Source: Haloarcula hispanica ATCC 33960
GTDB lineage: Archaea > Halobacteriota > Halobacteria > Halobacteriales > Haloarculaceae
Assembly (NCBI RefSeq): GCF_000223905.1
Contig: NC_015948.1
Location: 1,860,001-1,924,000 of the forward strand
DNA: 64,000 nucleotides
Direction: 5' to 3'
The translations under genes and the position numbers were made by a program. The notes below the pieces were generated by a model. The model did no database searches. It saw only the letters and a list, made by a program, of their open reading frames with translations, and was not told the origin of the DNA. Shown one piece after another: positions 51,962-60,282 of this stretch (positions are counted from its first letter, which is position 1; every line of letters starts with the position of its first letter).

Positions 51962-53015
51962 CGGCGTTCACCTCCTGGTCGTCAGTGTCCGTGGCGGCCA
52001 TGCCGCCGTGCTTGTAGTAGTCCATCTGGCTGGCGTATTCGCTGAGCGTTCCGACGACCCCCTTGGGGAAGCCAATGACCGTGACGATGACGGCTCCACC
52101 AAGCAGGACCAGCTGCCACCCGACGGCGTACGTCTCCACGAGTTCGATGATGGTGTGGAGGCCGAACGCACCGATGACGGGGCCAGCGACGGTGCCGGAC
52201 CCGCCAAGCAGCGCCATCGCGATGAGTTCCACGTTCCACGCGCCGTTGTAGGCCGTCTGGGGGTCGATGAACGTGTTGAACAGGCTGTACGCCGCACCGG
52301 CAAAGCCCGTGAACAGGCCGGCCAGCATCCACGCGGCCGTCTTGTAGTACGTGGTGTTGAACCCCATCGCTGTGGCCTTCTCCTCGTCGTCCCGGATGGC
52401 GTTCAGGACGAAGCCAAAGCGCGTCCCGGAGAGGTAGTAGACGAGCGCCATCTCGACCACGAGGACGCCCAGGAACAGGTAGTAGAAGGTCTCGGCCGAG
52501 GGCGTCTCCAGCAGTATCTTCCCGCTGGCGCCACCGGTGATGTCGAGGATGCGAGAGACCTGCTGGGCGACCAGCAGGACGCCCAGCGTCGCGATGGCGA
52601 AGTAGTGGCCGCGGAGTCGGAGCACGACGATGCCGATGATGGCTGCGAAGGTGACGGCGAGCAAGCCGGCCAGCAGGAACGCGACCGGGAACGCGACAGC
52701 GAAGTCTTTCGTCAGGATAGCCGTCGCGTACGCCCCGATACCGAAGAAGGCCATGTTTCCGAAACTGGGATAGCCGGTCTGTCCGCCGACGATATCCCAG
52801 GACAGCGCCAGGATGGCGAACAGGAACATCTCGGACAGCACTGTCATGAAGTAGCCGCCCTCCAGTCCGAGCACGGGGAACGAAGCCGCAATCAGCGTCC
52901 CAAGACCGAGGAGCGCCCAGCCGTAGTCGTCACAGGTCCCGAGGAACCGATCGACCTGTTCCGGCGGGAGGATCGACCGCAGGACGCCGCTCGAATCCTC
53001 GTCGGTCGTGCTCAT
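51954..53015 (-). CDS. livM: Branched-chain amino-acid-type ABC transporter permease, LivM
   Basis: 353 residues with about nine hydrophobic segments. LivM motifs: ALSWDIVGGQTGYPSFGNMAFFGIGAYATA near residue 90 and a coupling-loop region RFGFVLNAIRDDEEKATAMGFNTTYYK. C-terminus acidic. Overlaps livH and livG by 4 and 8 bp. Confidence 0.9.
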   Translation of the reverse strand: MSTTDEDSSGVLRSILPPEQVDRFLGTCDDYGWALLGLGTLIAASFPVLGLEGGYFMTVLSEMFLFAILALSWDIVGGQTGYPSFGNMAFFGIGAYATAILTKDFAVAFPVAFLLAGLLAVTFAAIIGIVVLRLRGHYFAIATLGVLLVAQQVSRILDITGGASGKILLETPSAETFYYLFLGVLVVEMALVYYLSGTRFGFVLNAIRDDEEKATAMGFNTTYYKTAAWMLAGLFTGFAGAAYSLFNTFIDPQTAYNGAWNVELIAMALLGGSGTVAGPVIGAFGLHTIIELVETYAVGWQLVLLGGAVIVTVIGFPKGVVGTLSEYASQMDYYKHGGMAATDTDDQEVNADE

Positions 53016-53899
53016 TGTTCAGCCCCCTGGCCGAACAGACCCCTCGGTTTGAGGATGAGCAAGACGATGAGCAGCGAGAAGCTCACAGCGAGCGTCCACT
53101 GAGAGGAAATAAAGCCTGCGACCAGTTCCTCGACCGACCCGAGCAACAGGCCCCCGATGAGTGCGCCGGGGATGCTCCCGACGCCGCCAAACACCACGAT
53201 GATGAAGCTCTTGAGCGTGTAGATGAGCCCCATCTGTGGCTGGATGTTCAGGATGACAGCGATGAACGCGCCGATACCGCCGGCGATAGCCGATGAGACG
53301 CCGAAGGTCACCGCGCGGGTGTGTTCGACGTCGATGCCGACCAGCGCCGCGGCCTCGGGGTTCTGCGAGACGGCCCGTATCGCTCGTCCGGTCCGCGTTT
53401 TCTGGAGGAACACGTACATGAGCGCGGTGAGAACGAGCGCGCCCGCGAAGGCGACGAGTTTCATCTTGGGGACGACGATGCCAGCGAGGTTCACCGACGG
53501 GTCCGCGAAGCTGACCTGAATGGACCGCGGGTTCGCCGACCACGCCTGTATCGCCAGTTGCTGGATGGCGATGCTCGCGCCGAAGGTCACCAATAGCGTG
53601 AGGAAGATGTCGGTCCCGATGACCCGCGACACCAGCGTCCGCTGGAGCGCGTACCCGATGCCGAACAGCACGGCGATGGCGACCGGGATGGTCGCCAGGA
53701 ACAGGAGCGGCGACCCCTCCGCGTTCCCGGTGACCAGGGTTAGCATCCAGTAGGAGGTGTATCCACCGAGCATCACCATCTCGCCGTGGGCGAGGTTGAT
53801 GATGTCGACGACGCCCCAGATGAGCGCGAATCCGACCGCCACGCCTGCAAACAGTGCCCCGACCAGCAGGCCGTTGACGACGAATTGGGTGGCAGCCAT
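53012..53899 (-). CDS. livH: Branched-chain amino-acid-type ABC transporter permease, LivH
   Basis: 295 residues, eight hydrophobic segments. LivH motifs: DIINLAHGEMVMLGGYTSYW near residue 35 and RTGRAIRAVSQNPEAAALVGIDVEHT (cytoplasmic coupling loop). The LIGGLLLGSVEELV end is typical. Follows the substrate-binding protein gene by 5 bp. Confidence 0.92.
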   Translation of the reverse strand: MAATQFVVNGLLVGALFAGVAVGFALIWGVVDIINLAHGEMVMLGGYTSYWMLTLVTGNAEGSPLLFLATIPVAIAVLFGIGYALQRTLVSRVIGTDIFLTLLVTFGASIAIQQLAIQAWSANPRSIQVSFADPSVNLAGIVVPKMKLVAFAGALVLTALMYVFLQKTRTGRAIRAVSQNPEAAALVGIDVEHTRAVTFGVSSAIAGGIGAFIAVILNIQPQMGLIYTLKSFIIVVFGGVGSIPGALIGGLLLGSVEELVAGFISSQWTLAVSFSLLIVLLILKPRGLFGQGAEQ

Positions 53900-53904
53900 C
53901 GCTC

Positions 53905-55224
53905 TCAGCGCTCGCTCCAGTCAGGCATCGGGTACACCGGATCGGACTGCGCCACGTTGTCCGGGTACACTATCTGGAGGTCGGACTCGGGCTGCCACTG
54001 GTAGACCAGCATGTTCTTGTCGATGACGCCGCTGTCGTCGAAGGCGACGGTGCCGTACACCGTCGAGAACTCGGCCTGTCGAATGTGGTCCCGGACCGCC
54101 GTCGGGTTGAGTTCGTCGACGTTCTGGAAGGCGTTCATGTACGTGAGGATGACGGCTTCACCGGCCGCACTGTGGTAGTCCGGCGTGTAGTCGTAGTTCT
54201 CCTCGATGGCCGAGACAAAGTCCCCGGTCTTGCCATACACCGGGTCGTCGAAATCGGCGTTGACTGCCCACGAGGACGGCCCGTACATATAGTCGCCGTT
54301 CGCGCCGGCCTCGTCTTTGAACGATTCGTTGAGGCTTCCGACGGTCCCCATCGCTGCGTCGACGTTGACGTCCTGGCTCTCCATCTGGTTGGCCAGGATG
54401 ATGTTGTGCTTCTGGTGGGCACACAGCAGGAGGATGTCGGCCTCGCTGTCCCGAACCTTTCCGAGGTTGGTCGAGAGGTCCGACGTGTCCGAGGGGAACG
54501 TCTGGTCGACAACCAGTTCCAAATCCGTGTTGCTGATTTTGTTACGTGCGCCCTCCGCGGTCGACTGGCTGAACGTGCCGTCTTCCGCGAGGATCGCGAT
54601 GGACTCCGGCGTCGAGTCCTGTGCGAGGCACATGTCGATGTAGCTCTTGGCGTACTTGTTCGCCGTCGGCAGGAGGCCGAAGATCCACTCGTTGCCCTGT
54701 GCGAATATCTCCGGGCTCGCACCGCCACCCTCGACCATCGGCTTCTGGTTCTGTGCGGCCACGGCGCTGGCGGGCAGGGTCACCGTACTGGAGTACGGTC
54801 CGAGCAGGTAGTCGATGCCCTCGCGGTCGATGAGTTCCTGGTAGATAGACTTCGACTGGGAGGCGTCTGTCCCGTCGTCACGGAGAATCATCTCCAGTTC
54901 GTAGGTGTTGCCGTCCCCGGCCTCAACCCCGCCGGACTCATTAATGCGCTGGATGGTCAGCTCGTAGGCGTCTTTATACAGCTGGCCGAGGTCGGCGTTG
55001 TCCCCAGTGAGACTCATCGAACCGCCGAGCTTGATGACGTTCATCCCGCCATCGCTATCCCCGGTGGACCCGCCGTCACTACCGTCACCGCCACCACCGC
55101 CATCGCCCCCGTCACTACTACCGTCGCCACCGTCACCGGAACAGCCAGCGAGGCCGGTCAGTCCGAGGACACCTGTACTTCCTGCCACCTTCAGAAACGC
55201 GCGTCGGTCTTGTTTTCCAGTCAT
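53905..55224 (-). CDS. Branched-chain amino-acid-type ABC transporter substrate-binding lipoprotein
   Basis: 439 residues. Twin-arginine-like DRRAFLKVAGS, hydrophobic segment and lipobox GLAGC (Cys near residue 28). A Gly/Asp/Ser-rich linker (residues 29-58) leads into a periplasmic-binding-protein type 1 fold (IKLGGSMSLTGDNADLGQLYKDAYEL ... LGPYSSTVTLPASAVAAQNQ). First gene of the livKHMGF-usp operon. Ligand could be branched-chain amino acids, amides or urea; the sequence alone does not decide. Confidence 0.9.
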   Translation of the reverse strand: MTGKQDRRAFLKVAGSTGVLGLTGLAGCSGDGGDGSSDGGDGGGGGDGSDGGSTGDSDGGMNVIKLGGSMSLTGDNADLGQLYKDAYELTIQRINESGGVEAGDGNTYELEMILRDDGTDASQSKSIYQELIDREGIDYLLGPYSSTVTLPASAVAAQNQKPMVEGGGASPEIFAQGNEWIFGLLPTANKYAKSYIDMCLAQDSTPESIAILAEDGTFSQSTAEGARNKISNTDLELVVDQTFPSDTSDLSTNLGKVRDSEADILLLCAHQKHNIILANQMESQDVNVDAAMGTVGSLNESFKDEAGANGDYMYGPSSWAVNADFDDPVYGKTGDFVSAIEENYDYTPDYHSAAGEAVILTYMNAFQNVDELNPTAVRDHIRQAEFSTVYGTVAFDDSGVIDKNMLVYQWQPESDLQIVYPDNVAQSDPVYPMPDWSER

Positions 55225-55368
55225 AGGTCGGTTTACGCCCGTGTATCAATGATACACGGCCTGTACGTTCCGTTGTGACATACCCTATTAAATGTTAAGG
55301 ATAGTGTGGCGAGGTAGGACGTATACGTAGAAGTACGTCCTCAAGAACAATCGACACCGCAGACCGGC

Positions 55369-56916
55369 CTACCAGAGTACGCGGGGCCAGAGGACCGCGA
55401 AGGAAACGAGGACGAGTGCCGTCAACACGAGCGTCATCAGGACGTTCAGTACGACGCCGGCCCGAATCATGTCCCGTTGCTCCAGGTGGCCGCTACCGAA
55501 GACGATAGCGTTCGGCGGGGTGGCGACGGGGAGCGCGAACGCGAAACTCGCCGCGACAGCCCCGGTAACGGTCAGCGTGACGGCTGCCTGTACCGGTTCG
55601 ACGCCGAGTGTTCCAGCGAGCACACTTCCGAGGCCGATGAGGACCGGGGCGAGTATCGTCGTCGTCGCCGTGTTCGAGGACAGTTCCGTCACCAGCACGG
55701 TGAAGACGACGACGGCGAGCACGACGAGGACCAGCGGCGCGCCGACCAGCGTGTCGAAGACAGTGCATGCGAGCCACGTCGTCGCCTCGGTTTCGGCCAG
55801 CGCGTCCGCCAGCGAGATGCCGCCGCCGAACAGGATGATGGTACCCCAATCGATGTCGACCAGGTTCTCCCAGTCGTCAGCCCCCGAGAGGACGAGTGCC
55901 GGGATAGCGAGCAGTCCGACCACCACGAGGTACAGGACGCCGCGGTGGCCCGTCAGACCGAACACTGTCTCGCCCGTGCCGCCGAACAGCGTCACGAACA
56001 CCGGTCCAGGGAGGAGTCCCTCGAACAGGAACCCGAGCCCGCCGAGAATCCACAGGCCCGCCGTAGCCGCAAAAATATACGCCGCGCGCCGGCCGCTTTC
56101 GGACAGTGGCCCCTCCTCTTCGAGGTACGTGTTCGCCTGCGCTTTTGCCCCACTCACGTCCTCGACCTCCGGGGGGTACAGCCAGAACGTCAGGACGTAC
56201 CACGTCAGCGGGAGGGTCAACACGACGATGGGGAGCCCGACGGCCAGCCACTGTACGAACGATATCTCGACGCCGATGAGCCTGTCGAGAAACGCCACGG
56301 CGACGACGTTTGGCGGCGTACCGATGAGGGTGCCAACCCCGCCGACGCTCGCCGCGTAGGCCGTGCCGAGCAAGGTCGCGATTCGCATGTTCGACGCCTC
56401 GCCGTCGGGGACATCTCGGCCGACGACCTCAGCAAGCACACCCAGTGCGACGGGCGTCATCATCGCCGTCGTCGCCGTGTTCGACACCCACATCGAGAGA
56501 AACGCCGTCGCGACCATGATTGCCAGGATGAGCAGCCGCGGCGACCGCCCCATCCAGCCAATGAGGTGCAGGGCGATCCGGCGGTCGATGTTGTGGGTCT
56601 GGAGTGCCTTCGCGAGCATGAACCCCGCCACGAACAGGTAGATGAGCGGGTCGGCAAAGCCCGATAGCGCGGCCTCCATCTCGGTGTAGATACCGAACAC
56701 TGTCAGCAACACCGGTATCAGCAGCGCCGTTACCGGGAGCGGCAGGGCGTCCGTGACCCAGAGAATCGCCGCAAACGCCATGGTCGCCAGCGCGTACTGG
56801 GCGGCGATGTCGAGTCCGGGTGGCGTCGGGGCTGCGGCTATCGCGGCCGTCGAGGCGAGCGCGACGAGGATCGCCCCTGCCGTTCGCCGCGGTCGCGTTC
56901 GGCCCGACCAGGTCAT
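55369..56916 (-). CDS. SLC13/DASS-family sodium-anion symporter
   Basis: 515 residues, 11-13 hydrophobic segments. Family features: N-terminal ALPLPVTALLIPVLL, FADPLIYLFVAGFMLAKALQ, SNTATTAMMTPVALGVLAE (first SNT motif) and SSNTATTTILAPVLIGLG (second SNT motif). Transports dicarboxylates or sulfate with sodium. A small XRE-like gene lies 61 bp upstream on the same strand, so it could be its regulator. Confidence 0.88.
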   Translation of the reverse strand: MTWSGRTRPRRTAGAILVALASTAAIAAAPTPPGLDIAAQYALATMAFAAILWVTDALPLPVTALLIPVLLTVFGIYTEMEAALSGFADPLIYLFVAGFMLAKALQTHNIDRRIALHLIGWMGRSPRLLILAIMVATAFLSMWVSNTATTAMMTPVALGVLAEVVGRDVPDGEASNMRIATLLGTAYAASVGGVGTLIGTPPNVVAVAFLDRLIGVEISFVQWLAVGLPIVVLTLPLTWYVLTFWLYPPEVEDVSGAKAQANTYLEEEGPLSESGRRAAYIFAATAGLWILGGLGFLFEGLLPGPVFVTLFGGTGETVFGLTGHRGVLYLVVVGLLAIPALVLSGADDWENLVDIDWGTIILFGGGISLADALAETEATTWLACTVFDTLVGAPLVLVVLAVVVFTVLVTELSSNTATTTILAPVLIGLGSVLAGTLGVEPVQAAVTLTVTGAVAASFAFALPVATPPNAIVFGSGHLEQRDMIRAGVVLNVLMTLVLTALVLVSFAVLWPRVLW

Positions 56917-56977
56917 GGCCGACCCCGCTGGCCAGCCGCCGCGTCTCGGCGTCCGTGGAATATCCGTTCAGTCATGG

Positions 56978-57229
56978 TTAGAAGTTCGAAACCAGTACGC
57001 GCACCTGTTCGTTGGTCAGTTCCGAACGGTACAGTTCGAACAACACTTCGAGTCGTTGCTCCGAGAGACTCCGGTTGTTGTTCTCCAGCATCGAGATGTG
57101 AGCCTGCATGATGTCGTCGATTTCCACTTCGACCTCCCGCTGGCCGAACCCCGCCGCAACGCGGAGGAGACGCCACGCTGTCGGCGAGATGTCGTGGATG
57201 TCGATGTTGTCATCCTCGCTCACCTCCAT
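56978..57229 (-). CDS. Small XRE-like helix-turn-helix protein
   Basis: 83 residues, MEVSEDDNIDIHDISPTAWR. A helical core with ISMLENNNRSLSEQRLEVLFELYRSELT resembles the HTH-XRE recognition and following helices. Possible regulator of the transporter gene that follows on the same strand. Stand-alone DNA-binding protein likely; target is inference. Confidence 0.7.
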   Translation of the reverse strand: MEVSEDDNIDIHDISPTAWRLLRVAAGFGQREVEVEIDDIMQAHISMLENNNRSLSEQRLEVLFELYRSELTNEQVRVLVSNF

Positions 57230-57275
57230 CTGCTACTATTCCCCACCATCAGACGAATGAACATAACTGTTCGTT

Positions 57276-58256
57276 TCAGCGCGTCAGTCGAACGTCGAGC
57301 ACGACGTTGTGTTCCTTCGGGGCATACGACCGGACGGTGTGGCGCGTTTCGACCGTCACGTCGTAGGCCGGCTCCGCAGCCGCCCGAATCGCTCGCTCGC
57401 CGGGCCCGAACAGGTCGTCCTCGTGCTGGATATCGTAGTAGTGAAAGACACAGTCGTCAGCCGCCAGGCGGACGGCGGTCTCCAGAAACTCGTCGGCGCT
57501 ATGGGGCAGATTCATCACGACGCGGTCGGCCCAGTCCTCGTACTCTCCGGCGACCTCTCGTACGTCGCCACAGATGCCCGTCACGCGGTCGGCGACGCCG
57601 TTGCGCTGTGCGTTCGCCCGGAGGTACTCGATTGCCGTCTCGTTGATGTCTGTTCCGACGCAGGTCGCGCCGCGTTTGGCGAACGGAATCGCGAACGGGC
57701 CGACGCCCGCGAACATGTCGAAGGCCTGCTCGCCCTCGCTGACCTGTTCGGTGACACGATGGCGCTCTGTCGCCAGCCGTGGCGAGAAGTACACCTCGGC
57801 GAGGTCGAGGTCGAACGTGCAGCCGTACTCTCGGTGGGTGACTTCCGTCCCCTCACCAGCGAGTACGTCCCAGTCCCGGACCCGCTGTTCGCCTTTGATC
57901 TTCGACGCGCGGTTCAACACCGCTCGCACGGGCAGGTCTGAATCCATAATCGCGTCGGCAATCGCCCGCGCCCGGTCGGCGTCGTCCTCGTCGACAATCG
58001 CGACGTCGCCGATGCGCTCGTAGCTCGGGTCGAAGTCGAGTCCGTCGGCCGGCATCGTCTGGCCTTCGCGGACCGGCGGGTCTGCCTCCACGACGACGAA
58101 GTCCGACGGCACTGCTTCGGGGTCGGTGACGGGAACGTATAGCTGCCCGTCGACGACCGTGATGTCGTAGCCGTCGTCGACGAGGTTTGCCTCGGCGAGG
58201 CGCTGGCGCGTCTCTTCGCCGGCCTCGCGGGAAACGCGAACGCAGGGAACGCCCAT
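57276..58256 (-). CDS. trm5: Trm5-type tRNA (guanine37-N1) methyltransferase
   Basis: 326 residues from MGVPCVRVSREAGEETRQRL; an ATG two codons earlier also exists. N-terminal D1-like domain (residues 1-70), a linker domain, then a Rossmann methyltransferase with FDMFAGVGPFAIPFAKRGATCVGTDIN (SAM motif) and VMNLPHSADEF, the NLP catalytic motif of Trm5/Tyw2. Methylates G37 next to the anticodon in several tRNAs. Its divergent neighbour dphB suggests a translation-factor cluster. Confidence 0.88.
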   Translation of the reverse strand: MGVPCVRVSREAGEETRQRLAEANLVDDGYDITVVDGQLYVPVTDPEAVPSDFVVVEADPPVREGQTMPADGLDFDPSYERIGDVAIVDEDDADRARAIADAIMDSDLPVRAVLNRASKIKGEQRVRDWDVLAGEGTEVTHREYGCTFDLDLAEVYFSPRLATERHRVTEQVSEGEQAFDMFAGVGPFAIPFAKRGATCVGTDINETAIEYLRANAQRNGVADRVTGICGDVREVAGEYEDWADRVVMNLPHSADEFLETAVRLAADDCVFHYYDIQHEDDLFGPGERAIRAAAEPAYDVTVETRHTVRSYAPKEHNVVLDVRLTR

Positions 58257-58331
58257 ACTCACACTCTCCGACCGCGGGCGGTAAGCCTGACGCTTCGCGC
58301 CCTTTATGCCCGACGGCGACCCACTCCGGAT

Positions 58332-59111
58332 ATGCTCACATTCGTCGGGCTGGGCCTCTACGACGAGCGCTCGGTCACGGTCGCCGGCCGCGACGCCATC
58401 CGAGACGCCGACCGGGTGTTCGCGGAGTTCTACACGAGTCGGCTGGTTGGTACCGACCTCGAAACGCTAGAGGACGTACTGGAGACGAGTATCGAAGTCA
58501 GGGATCGCGCCGGCATCGAGCAGGACCCCGAACCGATTCTCGAAGCCGCCGAGAGCGAAGATGTCGTCTTCTGTACTGCCGGGGATACGATGGTCTCGAC
58601 GACACACACCGACCTCCGGCTCCGCGCTGCTGACCGCGGTATCGAAACCCGAATCGTCCACGGAACGACAGCCCAGACGGCCGCCGGCTCACTGACTGGC
58701 TTACAGAACTACCGCTTCGGGAAGGCGACGACCCTCCCGTTCGAGGACGCTCACGGCGGTGACGGCGTCCCGGATAGCGTCGTCGCCACCATCGAGGACA
58801 ACCGGGAGCGGGACCTGCACACGCTAGTCTATCTCGACATCAAGGTCGACGACCCCCACTGGGACGAGAGTGACGACACGTACATGACTGCCAGCAAGGC
58901 CGCCGCCATGCTATCCGAGCCGTTCCCCGACACGCTCGGCGTCGTCGTGGCCAGAGCCGGTAGCCCGGACCCGCTGGTGGCCGCCGATACGCTCGACGCT
59001 CTCGCCGCACAGTCATTCGGCGAGCCGCTACATCTGCTCGTCATTCCCGGTTCGCTCCACCCGCTCGAAGCTGACGCACTGGAATCGATTGCTGGAGCAG
59101 AATTAGAATAA
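58332..59111 (+). CDS. dphB: Diphthine synthase
   Basis: 259 residues. MLTFVGLGLYDERSVTVAG is the conserved start of Dph5/DphB; GDTMVSTTHTDL and HGTTAQTAAGSLTGLQNYRFGKATTLPF are family motifs. Methylates the modified histidine of aEF-2 three times during diphthamide synthesis. Divergent from trm5 with about 75 bp between the starts. Confidence 0.94.
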   Translation: MLTFVGLGLYDERSVTVAGRDAIRDADRVFAEFYTSRLVGTDLETLEDVLETSIEVRDRAGIEQDPEPILEAAESEDVVFCTAGDTMVSTTHTDLRLRAADRGIETRIVHGTTAQTAAGSLTGLQNYRFGKATTLPFEDAHGGDGVPDSVVATIEDNRERDLHTLVYLDIKVDDPHWDESDDTYMTASKAAAMLSEPFPDTLGVVVARAGSPDPLVAADTLDALAAQSFGEPLHLLVIPGSLHPLEADALESIAGAELE

Positions 59112-59133
59112 CGGCCGTTCCTCCCGACGCAGT

Positions 59134-60135
59134 TCAGTCGTCACCAGGCGTTGCAGGACCCGACTCCGACTGGTTCTTTTCGAACGCCGTTCCGAGGTCG
59201 TACTCCGTGCCAGTCACCAGGAAGAGGAGGTCCTCGACGATGACCGTGAGTTCCGGTAGCTCCCGCATCAGCACCCACGTCAGCCCGACGAGAACGATGA
59301 CGGAGCCGAACTGCGCCAGAATCCGGTCGACGATGTAGTAGGACACCAGCTGTGCGTCGCTGAGGCCGAACAGCGCCATGACCGTTCCCGGGAAGAACTG
59401 CGCCTTCTGCAGGCCAAAAGCCAGCGCGATTCCGAGGTTCCGAATCAGATTCAGTACGTAGATGATGCTGACAGCCGCGACCAGCACGCGGAGCTTCCGC
59501 CGCCACGGCGCCTTGACCGCCAGTATTCCGCCGGCGAAGATAGATATACTCCCGATACCCGTACAGGCCAGAATGATGGTGTACGTTATCGGCCGCTCGT
59601 TCCCGCCGAACCAGAACGTGTTTTCGTAGGGGTACTGCTTCGAGGCGATATCGATGCCGTTGTGCGAGAGCCCGTCGACTACCACCGGGTCGTAGCCCAG
59701 TACGGTCATGAGGAAGGAGACCTGCCCGGTGACGATCTCGATGATGGTCTGGCGGAGCGGCCCGATGGTGAGAAACGGTACGTAGATGACGCCCATGAGG
59801 CCGATTGCCCGGGTCAACACCAGCAGCGACTCGCGGCCGTTCCAGAGCAGATAGCCGGTGTACAGCGACAGGGGGACGGCGATGACGCTCCCCAATCCCT
59901 CGACGACGCTCTTCTGTATCAGAATGAAATGCGGGGCCAGGACGAGCCAGTATGCTGCGAACAAAGCCCAGCCGACTGTTCCGACGGGACGGGCCAGTCG
60001 CTCGTCGTACTGGGCGACAGCCACGCTTCCCAGAAACGCCGCGAGAACGAGCCACATCAGCGGCTCCGAGACTGTGACCGGGTCGAACGACAGTCCAGCG
60101 ATGTCGACGCCTGCTTGCAGGACTGTCTCACTCAT
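59134..60135 (-). CDS. artA: Archaeosortase A
   Basis: 333 residues from ATG 60135 (MSETVLQAGVDIAG); an ATG six codons earlier is less favoured because the TATA-like ATATAC (near 60166) suits the shorter form. Eight hydrophobic segments. The catalytic triad is Cys 191 (ILACTGIGS), Arg 232 (NLIRNLG) and Arg 271 (IVDRILAQ): spacings of 41 and 39 residues, the same as in the characterised Haloferax enzyme. Cuts the C-terminal PGF-type signal and links surface proteins to archaetidyl lipid. S-layer substrates lie next to it. Confidence 0.92.
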   Translation of the reverse strand: MSETVLQAGVDIAGLSFDPVTVSEPLMWLVLAAFLGSVAVAQYDERLARPVGTVGWALFAAYWLVLAPHFILIQKSVVEGLGSVIAVPLSLYTGYLLWNGRESLLVLTRAIGLMGVIYVPFLTIGPLRQTIIEIVTGQVSFLMTVLGYDPVVVDGLSHNGIDIASKQYPYENTFWFGGNERPITYTIILACTGIGSISIFAGGILAVKAPWRRKLRVLVAAVSIIYVLNLIRNLGIALAFGLQKAQFFPGTVMALFGLSDAQLVSYYIVDRILAQFGSVIVLVGLTWVLMRELPELTVIVEDLLFLVTGTEYDLGTAFEKNQSESGPATPGDD

Positions 60136-60282
60136 TGCTCGTACGTTAGCCAAACCGGCGTATATGTTTTGTCGTTGCGCTACTGTGCGGTGTCGTCGTC
60201 AGATTGACCTATCGGCAGTGCCGCCGCTACCCACGTAGCGTGCGAAAGAAAGAACGGTGTTCAGAGACCGGAGCTGTTCCGG

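Noticed and set aside
51768..53102. 444-codon frame antisense to livM and livG
   Set aside because: Acidic/basic low-complexity antisense shadow; livG, livM and livH frames are unambiguous.
54085..55278. 397-codon frame antisense to the substrate-binding lipoprotein gene
   Set aside because: Antisense shadow; the opposite frame has a lipobox and binding-protein fold.
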